64,000 nt of DNA from Chitinophaga flava (GCF_003308995.1 NZ_QFFJ01000001.1:248001-312000); one strand, 5' to 3'. Counted from the first letter of the stretch, positions 55,089-63,440 are shown. The notes: a model not told the origin generated them from the sequence alone. A program made the numbers and translations.

Positions 55089-55396
55089 CGCAATAAAATA
55101 TTGCAGCAAAAGTAGGGGAAACACTTGTCTCATAAAAGACAAGCGTTTCAAAATCTATTTATCGTCTGAGCTTCCGGACTTATTTAGCCTTTATATAGTT
55201 GTAGACACGTTCAGTTGATACTGAAGGAGCACTCCATGTTACCTGCTGTTTACGCAGTAATCCCATACTGATCTCCATATGCCGGCCCCATAATAAACAG
55301 GACCGGCCGAAAAAACACTATAAGCTGATTAGCGGGAATAGCCATCAGAATCTGGTCGCAGATTCCATAGCCTACACACATAAAGACTTTTAATCA
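55089..55396. other. Gene-poor stretch between GNAT and oxygenase genes
   Basis: Nothing convincing is visible. A 32-codon frame on the minus strand (55180-55278, MEISMGLLRKQQ...) could be a chance frame or a gene tail. A GC-rich CGGCC/GGCCG pair near 55284-55310 has no T-run and is not a clear terminator. Confidence 0.4.
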
Positions 55397-56215
55397 CTAC
55401 AGATGATCATGGACAGGAACTATTTTATCAAAGTTCCGGCTGGCTATAAATTCCGGCCTTGGCTTTTCTACCGCTTCCAGTTGATTGTTTACACTATTAT
55501 AGGTAACGAGAAACGAATATCTGTCCCAGGGAGAAAGATTGTTGGAAGATGCATGAAACACATTACCATGAAAGAATAAAACAGATCCTGCCGGACCTTT
55601 GGCGGATTCTATTCCTCTCTGTTTTGCCCATCTGGCAATCTCTTCTTGTTTTAAGGTATACTTGAGATCTGCGGTGAGGGCTGTCATATAAAAGGTGCTG
55701 GTTTTATATTCTTCAAACCAGTTGTTTCCATTTTCCCCGTCACCGGATATATTTTCTCCTTCATCGACTGTACCGATTTTATGCGAACCTGGTATCAGTA
55801 ACATCGGCCCGTTGAATTCGTTGACATCATTCAGATAAATCATCGCAGTCAGCACGTCAGCCGCAGGCATCCCGTCATCTTTCTTCCAGTAGGTATAGTC
55901 CTGATGCCATTCCCACCAGTCGCCGGTCATAGCCGACTTGGAATTGATTTTTGTCTGATGCGCATATACATCAGTCCCGATCAATTGTGCAGCGGGTATT
56001 ACCAGCCGCTTCAGCTTCACGATCTTTTCGAATATCTCATTGCTATGGTCGGGAGCAAAAAAGGACCGCACACTTCCGTTTTTCTCGAGTATACGCCGCG
56101 GACAGTCTTCAGCAATCACCTGCAACATCTCTGTCCGTATCAACTCCACCTCTCTCTCATCAAACAGATTTTCAATTAACAGATATCCTTTCTCTTTGAA
56201 CTGCTCAATTTGCAT
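55397..56215 (-). CDS. EctD-like (PhyH family) 2-oxoglutarate-dependent dioxygenase
   Basis: A 272-residue cytoplasmic enzyme starting at ATG 56215 (MQIEQFKEKGYLLIENLF); an ATG five codons earlier also exists. Iron ligands are His104 and Asp106 in WEWHQDYTYW and His221 in FHASSNNLSPW; Arg232 would bind 2-oxoglutarate. The sequence around the first motif (HQDYTYWKKDDGMP) and the last (SSNNLSPWDRYSFLVTYN) resembles ectoine and proline hydroxylases more than other phytanoyl-CoA dioxygenases. No ectoine synthesis gene lies in the window, so the natural substrate is open. Transcribed alone. Confidence 0.86.
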   Translation of the reverse strand: MQIEQFKEKGYLLIENLFDEREVELIRTEMLQVIAEDCPRRILEKNGSVRSFFAPDHSNEIFEKIVKLKRLVIPAAQLIGTDVYAHQTKINSKSAMTGDWWEWHQDYTYWKKDDGMPAADVLTAMIYLNDVNEFNGPMLLIPGSHKIGTVDEGENISGDGENGNNWFEEYKTSTFYMTALTADLKYTLKQEEIARWAKQRGIESAKGPAGSVLFFHGNVFHASSNNLSPWDRYSFLVTYNSVNNQLEAVEKPRPEFIASRNFDKIVPVHDHL

Positions 56216-56403
56216 GGTAGCCAGATACATAACAAAACAATTTAATAATGAAAAAATAGGGTAAAAGTTGGGTTACACTTTTTTACTTATGTATATCAGT
56301 TCGGATATGCTTCCATCATCGAACTGGGTTAATGGGCGATGGTTAGTTATCACAAATATGATCCCCCTGTTAACACTGAGTTAACGGGCACTAAAGGTTT
56401 TTC

Positions 56404-56517
56404 ATGCCTGATATCATAGTGATGAAAAACAATGTTTGCAACCAGGATGTTCCTGCATTCATTTCCTTCTGCAACATTAGCAATATTGCCTGCAGTAAGC
56501 AATGCAGCGGGAAGTAA
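56404..56517 (+). CDS. Possible 37-residue four-cysteine peptide
   Basis: ATG 56404 opens a 37-codon frame (MPDIIVMKNNVC..., ending SKQCSGK). A TAAAGG at 56392-56397 is placed 6 bases before the ATG as a ribosome binding site, and a T-run hairpin lies 16 bases after the stop. Four Cys and five Ser/Thr-class residues fall in the second half, as in disulfide or RiPP peptides, but no leader motif or modification gene other than the divergent oxygenase is near. Chance frames of this length are common, so treat as a candidate only. Confidence 0.25.
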   Translation: MPDIIVMKNNVCNQDVPAFISFCNISNIACSKQCSGK

Positions 56518-56532
56518 GCCGAATCTGTAAAT

Positions 56533-56572
56533 AAAAAAACCTGTAACAATGATTGTTGCTACAGGTTTTTTT
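56533..56572. terminator. Terminator hairpin after DUF4268 gene
   Basis: AAAAAAACCTGTA at 56533-56545 pairs perfectly with TACAGGTTTTTTT at 56560-56572. It works on the minus strand for the DUF4268 gene, whose stop is 17 bases away, and could act on the plus strand too. Confidence 0.78.
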
Positions 56573-56588
56573 TATTTAATAGCGGTAA

Positions 56589-57053
56589 TTACAGTAATGC
56601 TTCAAATGCATATTTTGCTGTACTCCAATACTCGTCCAGTGCTACAATCCTCTCTTTAAGGAAAGATATCAGTGCTGGCCAGTCTTCTGTGCGAAGTATA
56701 GATATGCCGTCAACCCGCTTGCCGATTCTGCTGATGTTCTTGCCGTAGTCATCCGTAATATCCTGTTCCCATTCCCAGTCAGTTTCTCCCAATGCGTTTT
56801 CCAGCATTTTTTTCTGCATTTCAAAGCATTCATAAAAAGCTGCATGCAGCTGTGGATCCGCCTGTGTAATCAGGATAGAGATACATACATATCTGTTTTC
56901 TGCATCCAGTTTAAAGAATATACCGGGTATGCCTGTTTTGTAATTAGACCAGCTGATGATCTCCCCATCTGCTGATAATACTGGTTTCATATAGCGGCCA
57001 AATGCCGTCCAGAACGCCTGCTTTTGTTTGGATACTTCCTCTTTGGAATACAT
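56589..57053 (-). CDS. DUF4268 domain-containing protein
   Basis: A 154-residue cytoplasmic protein starting at ATG 57053 (MYSKEEVSKQKQAFWTAFGRYM). The pattern KQKQAFWTAFGRYMKP, GIFFKLDAENRYVCISI and a C-terminal WPALISFLKERIVALDEYWS is that of DUF4268, a small alpha/beta domain found alone or attached to restriction or nuclease-like proteins. Function unknown. A 63-base longer open frame upstream is rejected as the added residues are not family-like. Confidence 0.85.
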   Translation of the reverse strand: MYSKEEVSKQKQAFWTAFGRYMKPVLSADGEIISWSNYKTGIPGIFFKLDAENRYVCISILITQADPQLHAAFYECFEMQKKMLENALGETDWEWEQDITDDYGKNISRIGKRVDGISILRTEDWPALISFLKERIVALDEYWSTAKYAFEALL

Positions 57054-57194
57054 GGTCTCTCTTAAATTCTTCCTGCAAAAATACAATACAGGAACATCAT
57101 TGTGCCAGGCTAGCATAAAAAGCCCCGAATACTTTCATTTATATAAAATTCGTTTTACACGAACAGAAATCGAACCTGCATGCTGTTAACAACA

Positions 57195-57386
57195 TCAGGT
57201 CATGATCTTGTCTTTCATCCTGCTCATGAAAGCCTCCCGGTAGCTGGAACCTATCGGGATCATTTCTTTGGTATGCGCCATGTACACCACATTGTAGTGG
57301 ATCATGGTTATATACTGGATAGCGAGTACAAAAGATTTGTGCACCCGGATGAAATAAGTATACTTGATTATCCTAATGAGGTGAAA
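57195..57386 (-). pseudogene. C-terminal remnant of a LytTR response regulator
   Basis: The minus-strand frame ending at TGA 57195 encodes YFIRVHKSFVLAIQYI, a diagnostic LytTR DNA-binding motif, followed by MIPIGSSYREAFMSRMKDKI, the usual C-terminal end of LytTR regulators. The frame is closed upstream by the TAA stop of the next gene at 57387, so only about 63 codons are left; the receiver domain and most of the LytTR domain are missing and there is no start codon upstream of the motif. It is a decayed gene or the scar of a deletion. Confidence 0.75.
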
Positions 57387-57887
57387 TTATTTTGAGGTAG
57401 TGGTTTCCTTTCTTCTATTCTGACATTTCAACAACTCCATTTCTGTTTTTGCATATACTTGTGAAGCTGCCATCCAGGCTTCTTCCATATTGCGGCCTAC
57501 CCGGGCACAAACATCTGCCAGATATCCCCGACGCTTATTATTTTGGTAACCTTCTTTTAAGATCACAAAAAGATTATCCTTACCCATACTTAACAGGGAT
57601 CCCGGATAATATTCATAAGAATCAAAAAATGAGATAACCTTTAAACAATATTTCTGAAGATATCTGTTTGAAAAACTATATTCTTTAATCTTTCTAAAAT
57701 CATTCCGCAAAAAGCGGTCTTCCACTTGTTGAATAAAATCTAAAGAAAGCTCTTCCTGTAAGGACATTTCTTTCAACAATAATACATCAGTATAACATGT
57801 TCTCATTAGTGTCTCTGCCATACACCTGATATTCTCCAGCTCACTTATACCACCACTAAAAGTATCTAATAACATCTCTAAATCCAT
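57387..57887 (-). CDS. Conserved-looking hypothetical protein
   Basis: A 166-residue soluble protein starting at ATG 57887 (MDLEMLLDTFSGG). It is rich in helices and acidic residues: CMAETLMRTCYTDVLLLKEMSLQEELSLDFIQQVEDRF and a central YLQKYCLKVISFFDSYEYYPGSL. No signal peptide, membrane segment or known motif. I do not recognise it. Its stop codon coincides with the start of a LytTR remnant in the same frame, so the deletion that left the remnant may have also changed this gene's 3' end; the last residues KETTTSK are not obviously native. Confidence 0.5.
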   Translation of the reverse strand: MDLEMLLDTFSGGISELENIRCMAETLMRTCYTDVLLLKEMSLQEELSLDFIQQVEDRFLRNDFRKIKEYSFSNRYLQKYCLKVISFFDSYEYYPGSLLSMGKDNLFVILKEGYQNNKRRGYLADVCARVGRNMEEAWMAASQVYAKTEMELLKCQNRRKETTTSK

Positions 57888-57965
57888 TGAGCACTATTTT
57901 ACTACAACCTTGCAAAAATAAGGGATGAGGGCGGCCTTTTTCCGCTTTTTTTATAGCTTGTTTTT

Positions 57966-58292
57966 TTATCTATTCGGTTGTTGCAAGCTTTTGTTTAATC
58001 GGATTAAGACGAATGTTGCTATAATAAAGCCTACTAAGCCAGCTATCAGTACCGGATGCACGTGACCAGGTACTAGCACATACAGCATCCAGCTATTGAG
58101 CAGCAGCAGTATGGCCAGGATGATTTTGCCAGGCCATTCTTCTCTTTTATATATCGCACTATAATTTCGTTTATAGCTTCGTACTGTCATCTCCGTTAGT
58201 CGGGCCGATAGTCCTTCCGGGCAGGTGTCCAGCCCTTTTTCCTGCATGATAGGGGAAAGCGGATCGGCAGATATTTTTCTGCGTGTATTCAT
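57966..58292 (-). CDS. Small membrane protein, possible anti-sigma partner
   Basis: A 108-residue protein with a soluble N-terminus (1-52) and two membrane segments at about 54-73 (GKIILAILLLLNSWMLYVLV) and 78-98 (VLIAGLVGFIIATFVLI). Its ATG overlaps the TGA of the ECF sigma gene upstream by 4 bases (ATGA), so the two are translationally coupled. That position and a membrane-anchored cytoplasmic N-terminus fit an anti-sigma factor, but no zinc-binding or FecR motif is visible, so this is inference. Confidence 0.6.
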   Translation of the reverse strand: MNTRRKISADPLSPIMQEKGLDTCPEGLSARLTEMTVRSYKRNYSAIYKREEWPGKIILAILLLLNSWMLYVLVPGHVHPVLIAGLVGFIIATFVLIRLNKSLQQPNR

Positions 58293-58864
58293 AACAAGTC
58301 TTTTACTTCTTTAGGTAGTAGTAATTCCAATGCGGCCTTCATGCTTTTCCGGCCTCTCAGCAACCGCATCTTAATGGCTGATTTTTTCAATGCCAGTATC
58401 GCCGCAATTTCCGTAATATCTTTTTCACCCAGATAATAGAGGGTGATCACTACACGTTCATCTTCTGTCAACTGGCGAAGCGCCAGGTCGATGTATCGTT
58501 TGCGATCTGTCTGTGTTAAGGAGCCCGTGCTCACGGCTTCTGCAGGCCACCAGACTCCATCATCAACAGGAATAGTCACCGCTTTCCGGGCATGCTCTTT
58601 TGTAAGAGCGGTATTGTATACAATGCGGTATAGCCAGGTGGAAAATTTAGCCGCTTTCCGGAAATCCCCCAATGCGCCGAAAGCCTTTACGAAGGCATCT
58701 TGTACCACTTCTTCCGCATCCTCCTTATTCAACACAATATTCCTGGCAATCGTATATGCCAGATCTTTATAGGTGGTCACCAGGTATTCAAACCCTTTCC
58801 TGTTACCCTGAATGGCCTGTTGCAAGTAATAGTCTTCCTCCTTGTGTTTGCGGTCAAGTAACAT
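58289..58864 (-). CDS. ECF-type RNA polymerase sigma-70 factor
   Basis: A 191-residue sigma factor. Region 2: QAIQGNRKGFEYLVTTYKDLAYTIARNI with EDAEEVVQDAFVKAF; FSTWLYRIVYNTA is typical of the region 2.4 end. Region 4: LTEDERVVITLYYLGEKDITEIAAIL, KSAIKMRLLRGRKSM. It is closer to the SigW/RpoE-like group than to the FecR-paired sigma factors in this window. It is followed by a coupled two-helix membrane protein, and has a palindrome 58 bases upstream of its start. Confidence 0.93.
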   Translation of the reverse strand: MLLDRKHKEEDYYLQQAIQGNRKGFEYLVTTYKDLAYTIARNIVLNKEDAEEVVQDAFVKAFGALGDFRKAAKFSTWLYRIVYNTALTKEHARKAVTIPVDDGVWWPAEAVSTGSLTQTDRKRYIDLALRQLTEDERVVITLYYLGEKDITEIAAILALKKSAIKMRLLRGRKSMKAALELLLPKEVKDLL

Positions 58865-58921
58865 GTGCTGTTGGGCTTTGCTTGGCTGATCGTTCTAACT
58901 TAGACTATTTTTCCAGAAACA

Positions 58922-58938
58922 GGTCACAAAATGTGACC
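58922..58938. promoter_or_regulatory. 17-bp palindrome between divergent sigma and DUF6249 genes
   Basis: GGTCACA at 58922-58928 and TGTGACC at 58932-58938 form a perfect 7-3-7 inverted repeat. It lies midway between the divergent starts at 58864 and 58988. A second, shorter repeat, CGAGT at 58953-58957 and ACTCG at 58963-58967, is next to it. A repressor or activator could control both genes from here. Confidence 0.55.
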
Positions 58939-58987
58939 ACTTTTCTTTTGAGCGAGTCTTACACTCGATTAACAAATATCACGCACT

Positions 58988-59326
58988 ATGCAAACCACAT
59001 CTGCCGCATTCTTCATAGCCCTGTCACTGGCGACTTTTGGTATTAGTTACTATTATTTTACCACTCGTCACAAGGAAAGAATAGCCATTATTGAAAAAGG
59101 CCTGCCGGCAGACTTTTTTAAAGGAACCGTCGACTTCAAGCCACTGATATTAACCCTGGGAATAGTATGTATCAGTATTACGCTGGGATTGGTAGCCGGC
59201 CTTTTCAGTATGCCCACGTTTCCGATACTGGGAGGCTTTGTTATCATATTTTTCATATTTCTGTTCACCGGACTGGGCTTACTGTTATCGTATTTTCTGC
59301 TGAAGAAGTTGCACAAACGGAAATAA
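58988..59326 (+). CDS. DUF6249-type membrane protein
   Basis: A 112-residue protein with three hydrophobic segments: 5-24 (SAAFFIALSLATFGISYYYF), 52-74 and 80-105. The segment RHKERIAIIEKGLPADFF between the first two is typical of the DUF6249 family, where a short basic/Glu motif follows the first helix. The family is often next to an ECF sigma gene and its small membrane partner, as here on the other strand. Molecular function not known. Confidence 0.7.
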   Translation: MQTTSAAFFIALSLATFGISYYYFTTRHKERIAIIEKGLPADFFKGTVDFKPLILTLGIVCISITLGLVAGLFSMPTFPILGGFVIIFFIFLFTGLGLLLSYFLLKKLHKRK

Positions 59327-59369
59327 AGTACACCGGCCTTTTCTTTCATCTCCCAAAATATATATATAA

Positions 59370-61025
59370 ATGAAGATCTCGTCTACGGCTTTTCTATGCC
59401 TGATCATGGCGTTTTATTTGCCGGTACCGGCCACCGGACAGGATAATATAAAGTTATTTGACTCATTATTAACCAGCAGTTTTCCCGCCAACGAGCCTGG
59501 TGGCGTAGTACTCATTGCCCGCAACAATCAGGTACTTTACAGGAAGGCTTTGGGTAAAGCCAACCTGGAGCTGAACATCGATATGCAACCGGATCAGGTG
59601 TTCCGTCTGGGCTCTGTTACCAAGCAGTTTACCGCTTGCGCTATTCTTACCCTGGCGCAACAGGGAAAGTTGTCGCTGCAAGATCCGGTCACCAGGTTTA
59701 TCCCGGATTATCCCCGCGGGGCCGACATCCATATAGCACAACTACTCACGCACACAGCAGGCATAAAAAATTATACCGGCTTAAGCAAATTTACCCGTGA
59801 ACAGCAACGCCAGGACCTTTCAGCCCGGGAACTCGTCGATTTCTTCAGGAACGAACCACTGGATTTTGAACCGGGAACGGCGTTCAGTTATAGCAACTCC
59901 GGATATGTACTACTGGGATATATCATAGAGCAGATCACCGGAAAATCCTATGCTACCTATATCAACGAAAATTTCTTTCAACCCCTGAGCATGACCCACT
60001 CATTTTATGATGATGCTGTCACCATCATCCCGCAACGGGTACCCGGTTATAAATATACTGGTAACCATTATGAAAATGCTGGCTTCCTCAGCATGACATT
60101 ACCATATGCTGCGGGCTCTCTGTTATCTAATGCAGATGACCTCCTGAAATGGTATCAGGCCCTGATGAGCGGGAAAGTGGTGAGTCACGCCGCCCTGGAA
60201 AAGGCGTATGCTTCCTCCCGGCTGTCCAATGGCCGATTAACGGGCTATGGTTATGGATGGGCTATCGGAAATGTACAAGGAAGCCGTAGTATCAAACACA
60301 TAGGAATCGTAAACGGATTTGTCGCCTATGTAGTGTATCTGCCGGATGAAAAATTATTCGCCGCTATTTTGACAAACCGTGAGAATGCGCCCGATCCGGA
60401 TATCTTAGCCTCACGGATGCTGGCTACCTTACTATCTAAACCTTACGACTATACGGAGATAACACTCACTGAAAGTGAACGCTCTGCTTATCAGCATACC
60501 TACGTGCTGGAAGATGGATCAAGGAAAACGGTGGCCTGTCAGGATGGAAACCTGATGTATTATAACCCCGGTGCACTAAAGGCCCGGCTGATCCCGTTGG
60601 GAAGAGACCTTTTCCGCATCAATGCTAGTCTTACCAATCTCCGGTTTGAACGGAATCAAAAAGGGCAAGTGACCAGTTTCACACAGGAAGGAACAGAACT
60701 ACCGATAAAAGGCATCGCCAATAGTGATCGTGTGAGCACTTTAAAGAGGATCATCGTGTCTCCCCAACAACTGTCGGCCTATACCGGAAAATACCAGTTT
60801 AATCCCGGACCTGTTTTCGAAGTGAAGCTGGAAGATGGCCGCCTGTATGGACAGGTAGGGAACGATAAAAAAGAACTGATACCTTTTGAAACACATAAAT
60901 TTTTCGCGCGGGACTTAGACGCCGTAATCATTTTTAACCTCAACGCTCAACACCATGTTACAGGACTTACAAAACTGCAGCAGGGTGAAATGAAAGCATT
61001 GATTGTAGATAGTCACGGTCATTGA
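59370..61025 (+). CDS. Serine hydrolase of the class C beta-lactamase fold
   Basis: A 551-residue exported protein; signal peptide to about residue 23 (ends ATGQ). Residues 30-375 have the serine beta-lactamase-related fold: SxxK motif SVTK with Ser82/Lys85, YSN at 174-176, and HIG at 310-312, the three standard motifs in order. The C-terminal 150 residues have a beta-barrel-like tail (AYTGKYQFNPGPVFEVKLEDG), common in esterase or D-aminopeptidase relatives. It may be a peptidase, esterase or penicillin-binding protein rather than a lactamase. Transcribed away from DUF6249 with 43 bases between. Confidence 0.92.
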   Translation: MKISSTAFLCLIMAFYLPVPATGQDNIKLFDSLLTSSFPANEPGGVVLIARNNQVLYRKALGKANLELNIDMQPDQVFRLGSVTKQFTACAILTLAQQGKLSLQDPVTRFIPDYPRGADIHIAQLLTHTAGIKNYTGLSKFTREQQRQDLSARELVDFFRNEPLDFEPGTAFSYSNSGYVLLGYIIEQITGKSYATYINENFFQPLSMTHSFYDDAVTIIPQRVPGYKYTGNHYENAGFLSMTLPYAAGSLLSNADDLLKWYQALMSGKVVSHAALEKAYASSRLSNGRLTGYGYGWAIGNVQGSRSIKHIGIVNGFVAYVVYLPDEKLFAAILTNRENAPDPDILASRMLATLLSKPYDYTEITLTESERSAYQHTYVLEDGSRKTVACQDGNLMYYNPGALKARLIPLGRDLFRINASLTNLRFERNQKGQVTSFTQEGTELPIKGIANSDRVSTLKRIIVSPQQLSAYTGKYQFNPGPVFEVKLEDGRLYGQVGNDKKELIPFETHKFFARDLDAVIIFNLNAQHHVTGLTKLQQGEMKALIVDSHGH

Positions 61026-61111
61026 AAATTACAGGGAAAAATAAACACCAATAATCACCTACTGAAAAAAAATATAATATCTTGGGGAGCAAAAATCCAC
61101 ACCTCAAAGCA

Positions 61112-63364
61112 ATGGAAAGACCTATTACTGTCCCCGAAGGCGCCGTCTACAATGATGCGGACAAAGAATGGCTGTTTGGCGAAACCAATGAAAACAATCA
61201 ACGCATTGGCCTTTGGAAAATATGGCATATAGAAGGCTACCACTGGGTAACCATCGATTACCGTGATGGTATCCCTCCCTACCCTACCCAACGTTTTCAC
61301 CCCGATGGCACTGTATCACAGGATGGTGAATGGTATGGCGGTGATAAATATGTAGGCCCGTTACGCCTGATAAAAAGTGACCATCCTACTCCTGAATATT
61401 TTCCTCCCAACAACGGCGCTAATGTATGGGCCGCGGAATTTGACTATGTAGACGAATACATTTACAATGCCCAACATTATTTCGACAGAGATAACAATGA
61501 GGTGAGTTCTGATGGCGATCCCTTGCCGGAAAGACCCGACAATGTTCCTGCACGCGCGCATTTTGTCAGATTACCCTACTCTGCAACCAACTGGATAATG
61601 GGCACGGTCGATACCCGTATCGGCAATTATATTGGTGAATATTTTGAATGGGATCTGAATGGCAACACGGTGGTACATAGAGTTTACAACACTTCCGGTG
61701 GTGTGTTGGAAGACTACCGGTATGAAGACGGCGCGTTAACCATCTCCTATCTGTATGATAAAGACGATCCCAACGACTACGAGAATAGTTACTACTACAG
61801 GGGTACAGCCACGCCTGTCGCGAAAGTCCGAACGGTTCATCGCAACAAGAAAAAAGATGTGACCAACACGTATTTTGATAAAGCAGGCCAGGAGCTTTAT
61901 TCCGTACGCCGGGAAGAGTTATCTGCTGTTCATAAGCGAAGATATTTTAACGGCGAACTGGTTTGTGAAGGGCATCTCTCCGCCGACAAACACAGCATCC
62001 CCGAAAGTGCCGTCTACTATGCTGCCGGGGGCAGCACGCTCATCGACTTCACTAATAATGGTGATGGTACCGGCACCTGGCGCCTTTACGACCCGGCTGG
62101 ACAAATGTTACGGCAACTTACCGTCACAGAGGAACTGGATGATCATTTCCGGTTGATAAGATGGGATGCCTTTATACCTTCCTGGGGTGGTTATGATGTA
62201 AATACCACCCGCACTGATTGGGAAAGTGTGGCAGTCCTGTTCAACCGGCACTACGATGAATTGAATGCTAAACATAAACTGTATGCACTGGAAGTACCCG
62301 TATACCTGCAGAAAGAGCTGGAGACCATCGACTGGGAGACCATCGACGCCTACCATAGCGATGGCGGGGCCGAACTCCCAATTGGTATCAACGGCATGCT
62401 TTCGGAAGACGAAACAGTAGCCAGTATAGCCAGCGAAATGCTCTGGAAGGAGATAGAACAACAAGGCACCTTGTATGCATCGACATTCAAAGTAGCAGCG
62501 ATACTGGCGCGCATGCTGCCCCACTATCAACACTTGCCGGCTGTGCAACTGCGACTGGTAGAATTCCTGTATACCATCCTCGACTTAACTTATATCAGTG
62601 ATATGGGTGATTTATACACGGAGCTGATCGGGGCTATTGCTCCTTTGGAGTCTACGCTTCTGCAGTGGGCTGTTAATGATGACACTGACGTTGCTCGTAT
62701 GGCGCAATACATACTGGTATATGCTGGCAATGATGCTACAGAGCAATTCCTGCTAAATGAGTGGCAAAACACGGAGCACAGCAGCACAAGAAGAGGATAC
62801 GCCATCTATTCACTGACGGATTTTTATGCCATCAGGGATCAAAACAATAAACTGCTTGCAACTTATTCTACAGCATTCGATACTGAAGCAGATGCATTTG
62901 TCCGTTTTGTGATGGCAGCACAGCTGGTACTACTCACCTCCCAAAACGCCCAGGATGCCTGGCTGACGGAGTTATTACATGCACTAGCCAATCATGAAGC
63001 ACTCGATGATGACTACTGTAACATGATGCCTTTCACTGGTGACATCGATAACGTACACGAATATATTTTAGTGGTGCTGCGTAAATCCAGACCTGATGTA
63101 TTGGAAAAGAATATGGAGTCACTCATCGATGCACTACCTGCTATGTACTCGTTGAAACAGATCAGTTACCTGCGGACAATATTGGAGGTGTTGTTCAAAA
63201 GTGAAACTGCGTTGGACGATATCACGCCAATCAGGAAGAAAGCCTTGTTGGCAGCAGCGGATCTAACTGCAAAGGATCCTGGATTTATCAATCTTATTGA
63301 GATATTTAAGCCGTATGGCTTGCCGTATGAAGCCTATGCGTTAAGGCAATTAGCGGAAGCATAA
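61112..63364 (+). CDS. Large cytoplasmic protein with MORN-like and HEAT-like regions
   Basis: A 750-residue protein starting at ATG 61112 (MERPITVPEGAV); a TTG upstream at 61082 is also in frame. Residues 25-340 contain repeats of the kind NQRIGLWKIWHIEGYHWVTIDYRDGIP, WYGGDKYVGPLRL, VHRVYNTSGGVLEDYRYEDG and TWRLYDPAGQMLRQLTV, resembling YwqK/MORN-type hairpins. Residues 390-750 are helical, with ASEMLWKEIEQQGTLYASTFKVAAILARML and HEAT-like units such as VARMAQYILVYAGNDATEQFLL. No signal peptide, membrane segment or enzyme motif. No family name is known to me. Confidence 0.65.
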   Translation: MERPITVPEGAVYNDADKEWLFGETNENNQRIGLWKIWHIEGYHWVTIDYRDGIPPYPTQRFHPDGTVSQDGEWYGGDKYVGPLRLIKSDHPTPEYFPPNNGANVWAAEFDYVDEYIYNAQHYFDRDNNEVSSDGDPLPERPDNVPARAHFVRLPYSATNWIMGTVDTRIGNYIGEYFEWDLNGNTVVHRVYNTSGGVLEDYRYEDGALTISYLYDKDDPNDYENSYYYRGTATPVAKVRTVHRNKKKDVTNTYFDKAGQELYSVRREELSAVHKRRYFNGELVCEGHLSADKHSIPESAVYYAAGGSTLIDFTNNGDGTGTWRLYDPAGQMLRQLTVTEELDDHFRLIRWDAFIPSWGGYDVNTTRTDWESVAVLFNRHYDELNAKHKLYALEVPVYLQKELETIDWETIDAYHSDGGAELPIGINGMLSEDETVASIASEMLWKEIEQQGTLYASTFKVAAILARMLPHYQHLPAVQLRLVEFLYTILDLTYISDMGDLYTELIGAIAPLESTLLQWAVNDDTDVARMAQYILVYAGNDATEQFLLNEWQNTEHSSTRRGYAIYSLTDFYAIRDQNNKLLATYSTAFDTEADAFVRFVMAAQLVLLTSQNAQDAWLTELLHALANHEALDDDYCNMMPFTGDIDNVHEYILVVLRKSRPDVLEKNMESLIDALPAMYSLKQISYLRTILEVLFKSETALDDITPIRKKALLAAADLTAKDPGFINLIEIFKPYGLPYEAYALRQLAEA

Positions 63365-63370
63365 AATGAA

Positions 63371-63400
63371 AACGCAGGAGATGATCTCCGGCGTTTTTAT
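63371..63400 (+). terminator. Terminator after the MORN/HEAT-like gene
   Basis: AACGCAGGAGAT at 63371-63382 pairs with ATCTCCGGCGTT at 63384-63395 with one mismatch, and a TTTATTTT tail follows. It lies 7 bases after the stop. The single central base means inner pairs open to make the loop. Confidence 0.75.
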
Positions 63401-63440
63401 TTTCCATATTTACAATGAGCATATTTATAAAAATCCTTTT

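Larger units (their letters stand above)
56216..56588. other. Intergenic stretch between oxygenase and DUF4268 genes
   Basis: No long gene. It holds a possible 37-codon plus-strand frame at 56404-56517 and the hairpin at 56533-56572, both listed separately. A repeat GTTAAC...GTTAAC is present near 56369-56383 (TGTTAACACTGAGTTAACG) but with no clear role. Confidence 0.45.

Noticed and set aside
55180..55278. 32-codon minus-strand frame MEISMGLLRKQQ...
   Set aside because: No ribosome site and too short; could be a gene tail but nothing supports it.
57180..57395. 71-codon plus-strand frame
   Set aside because: The opposite strand of the same bases encodes the LytTR remnant, which explains the sequence better.
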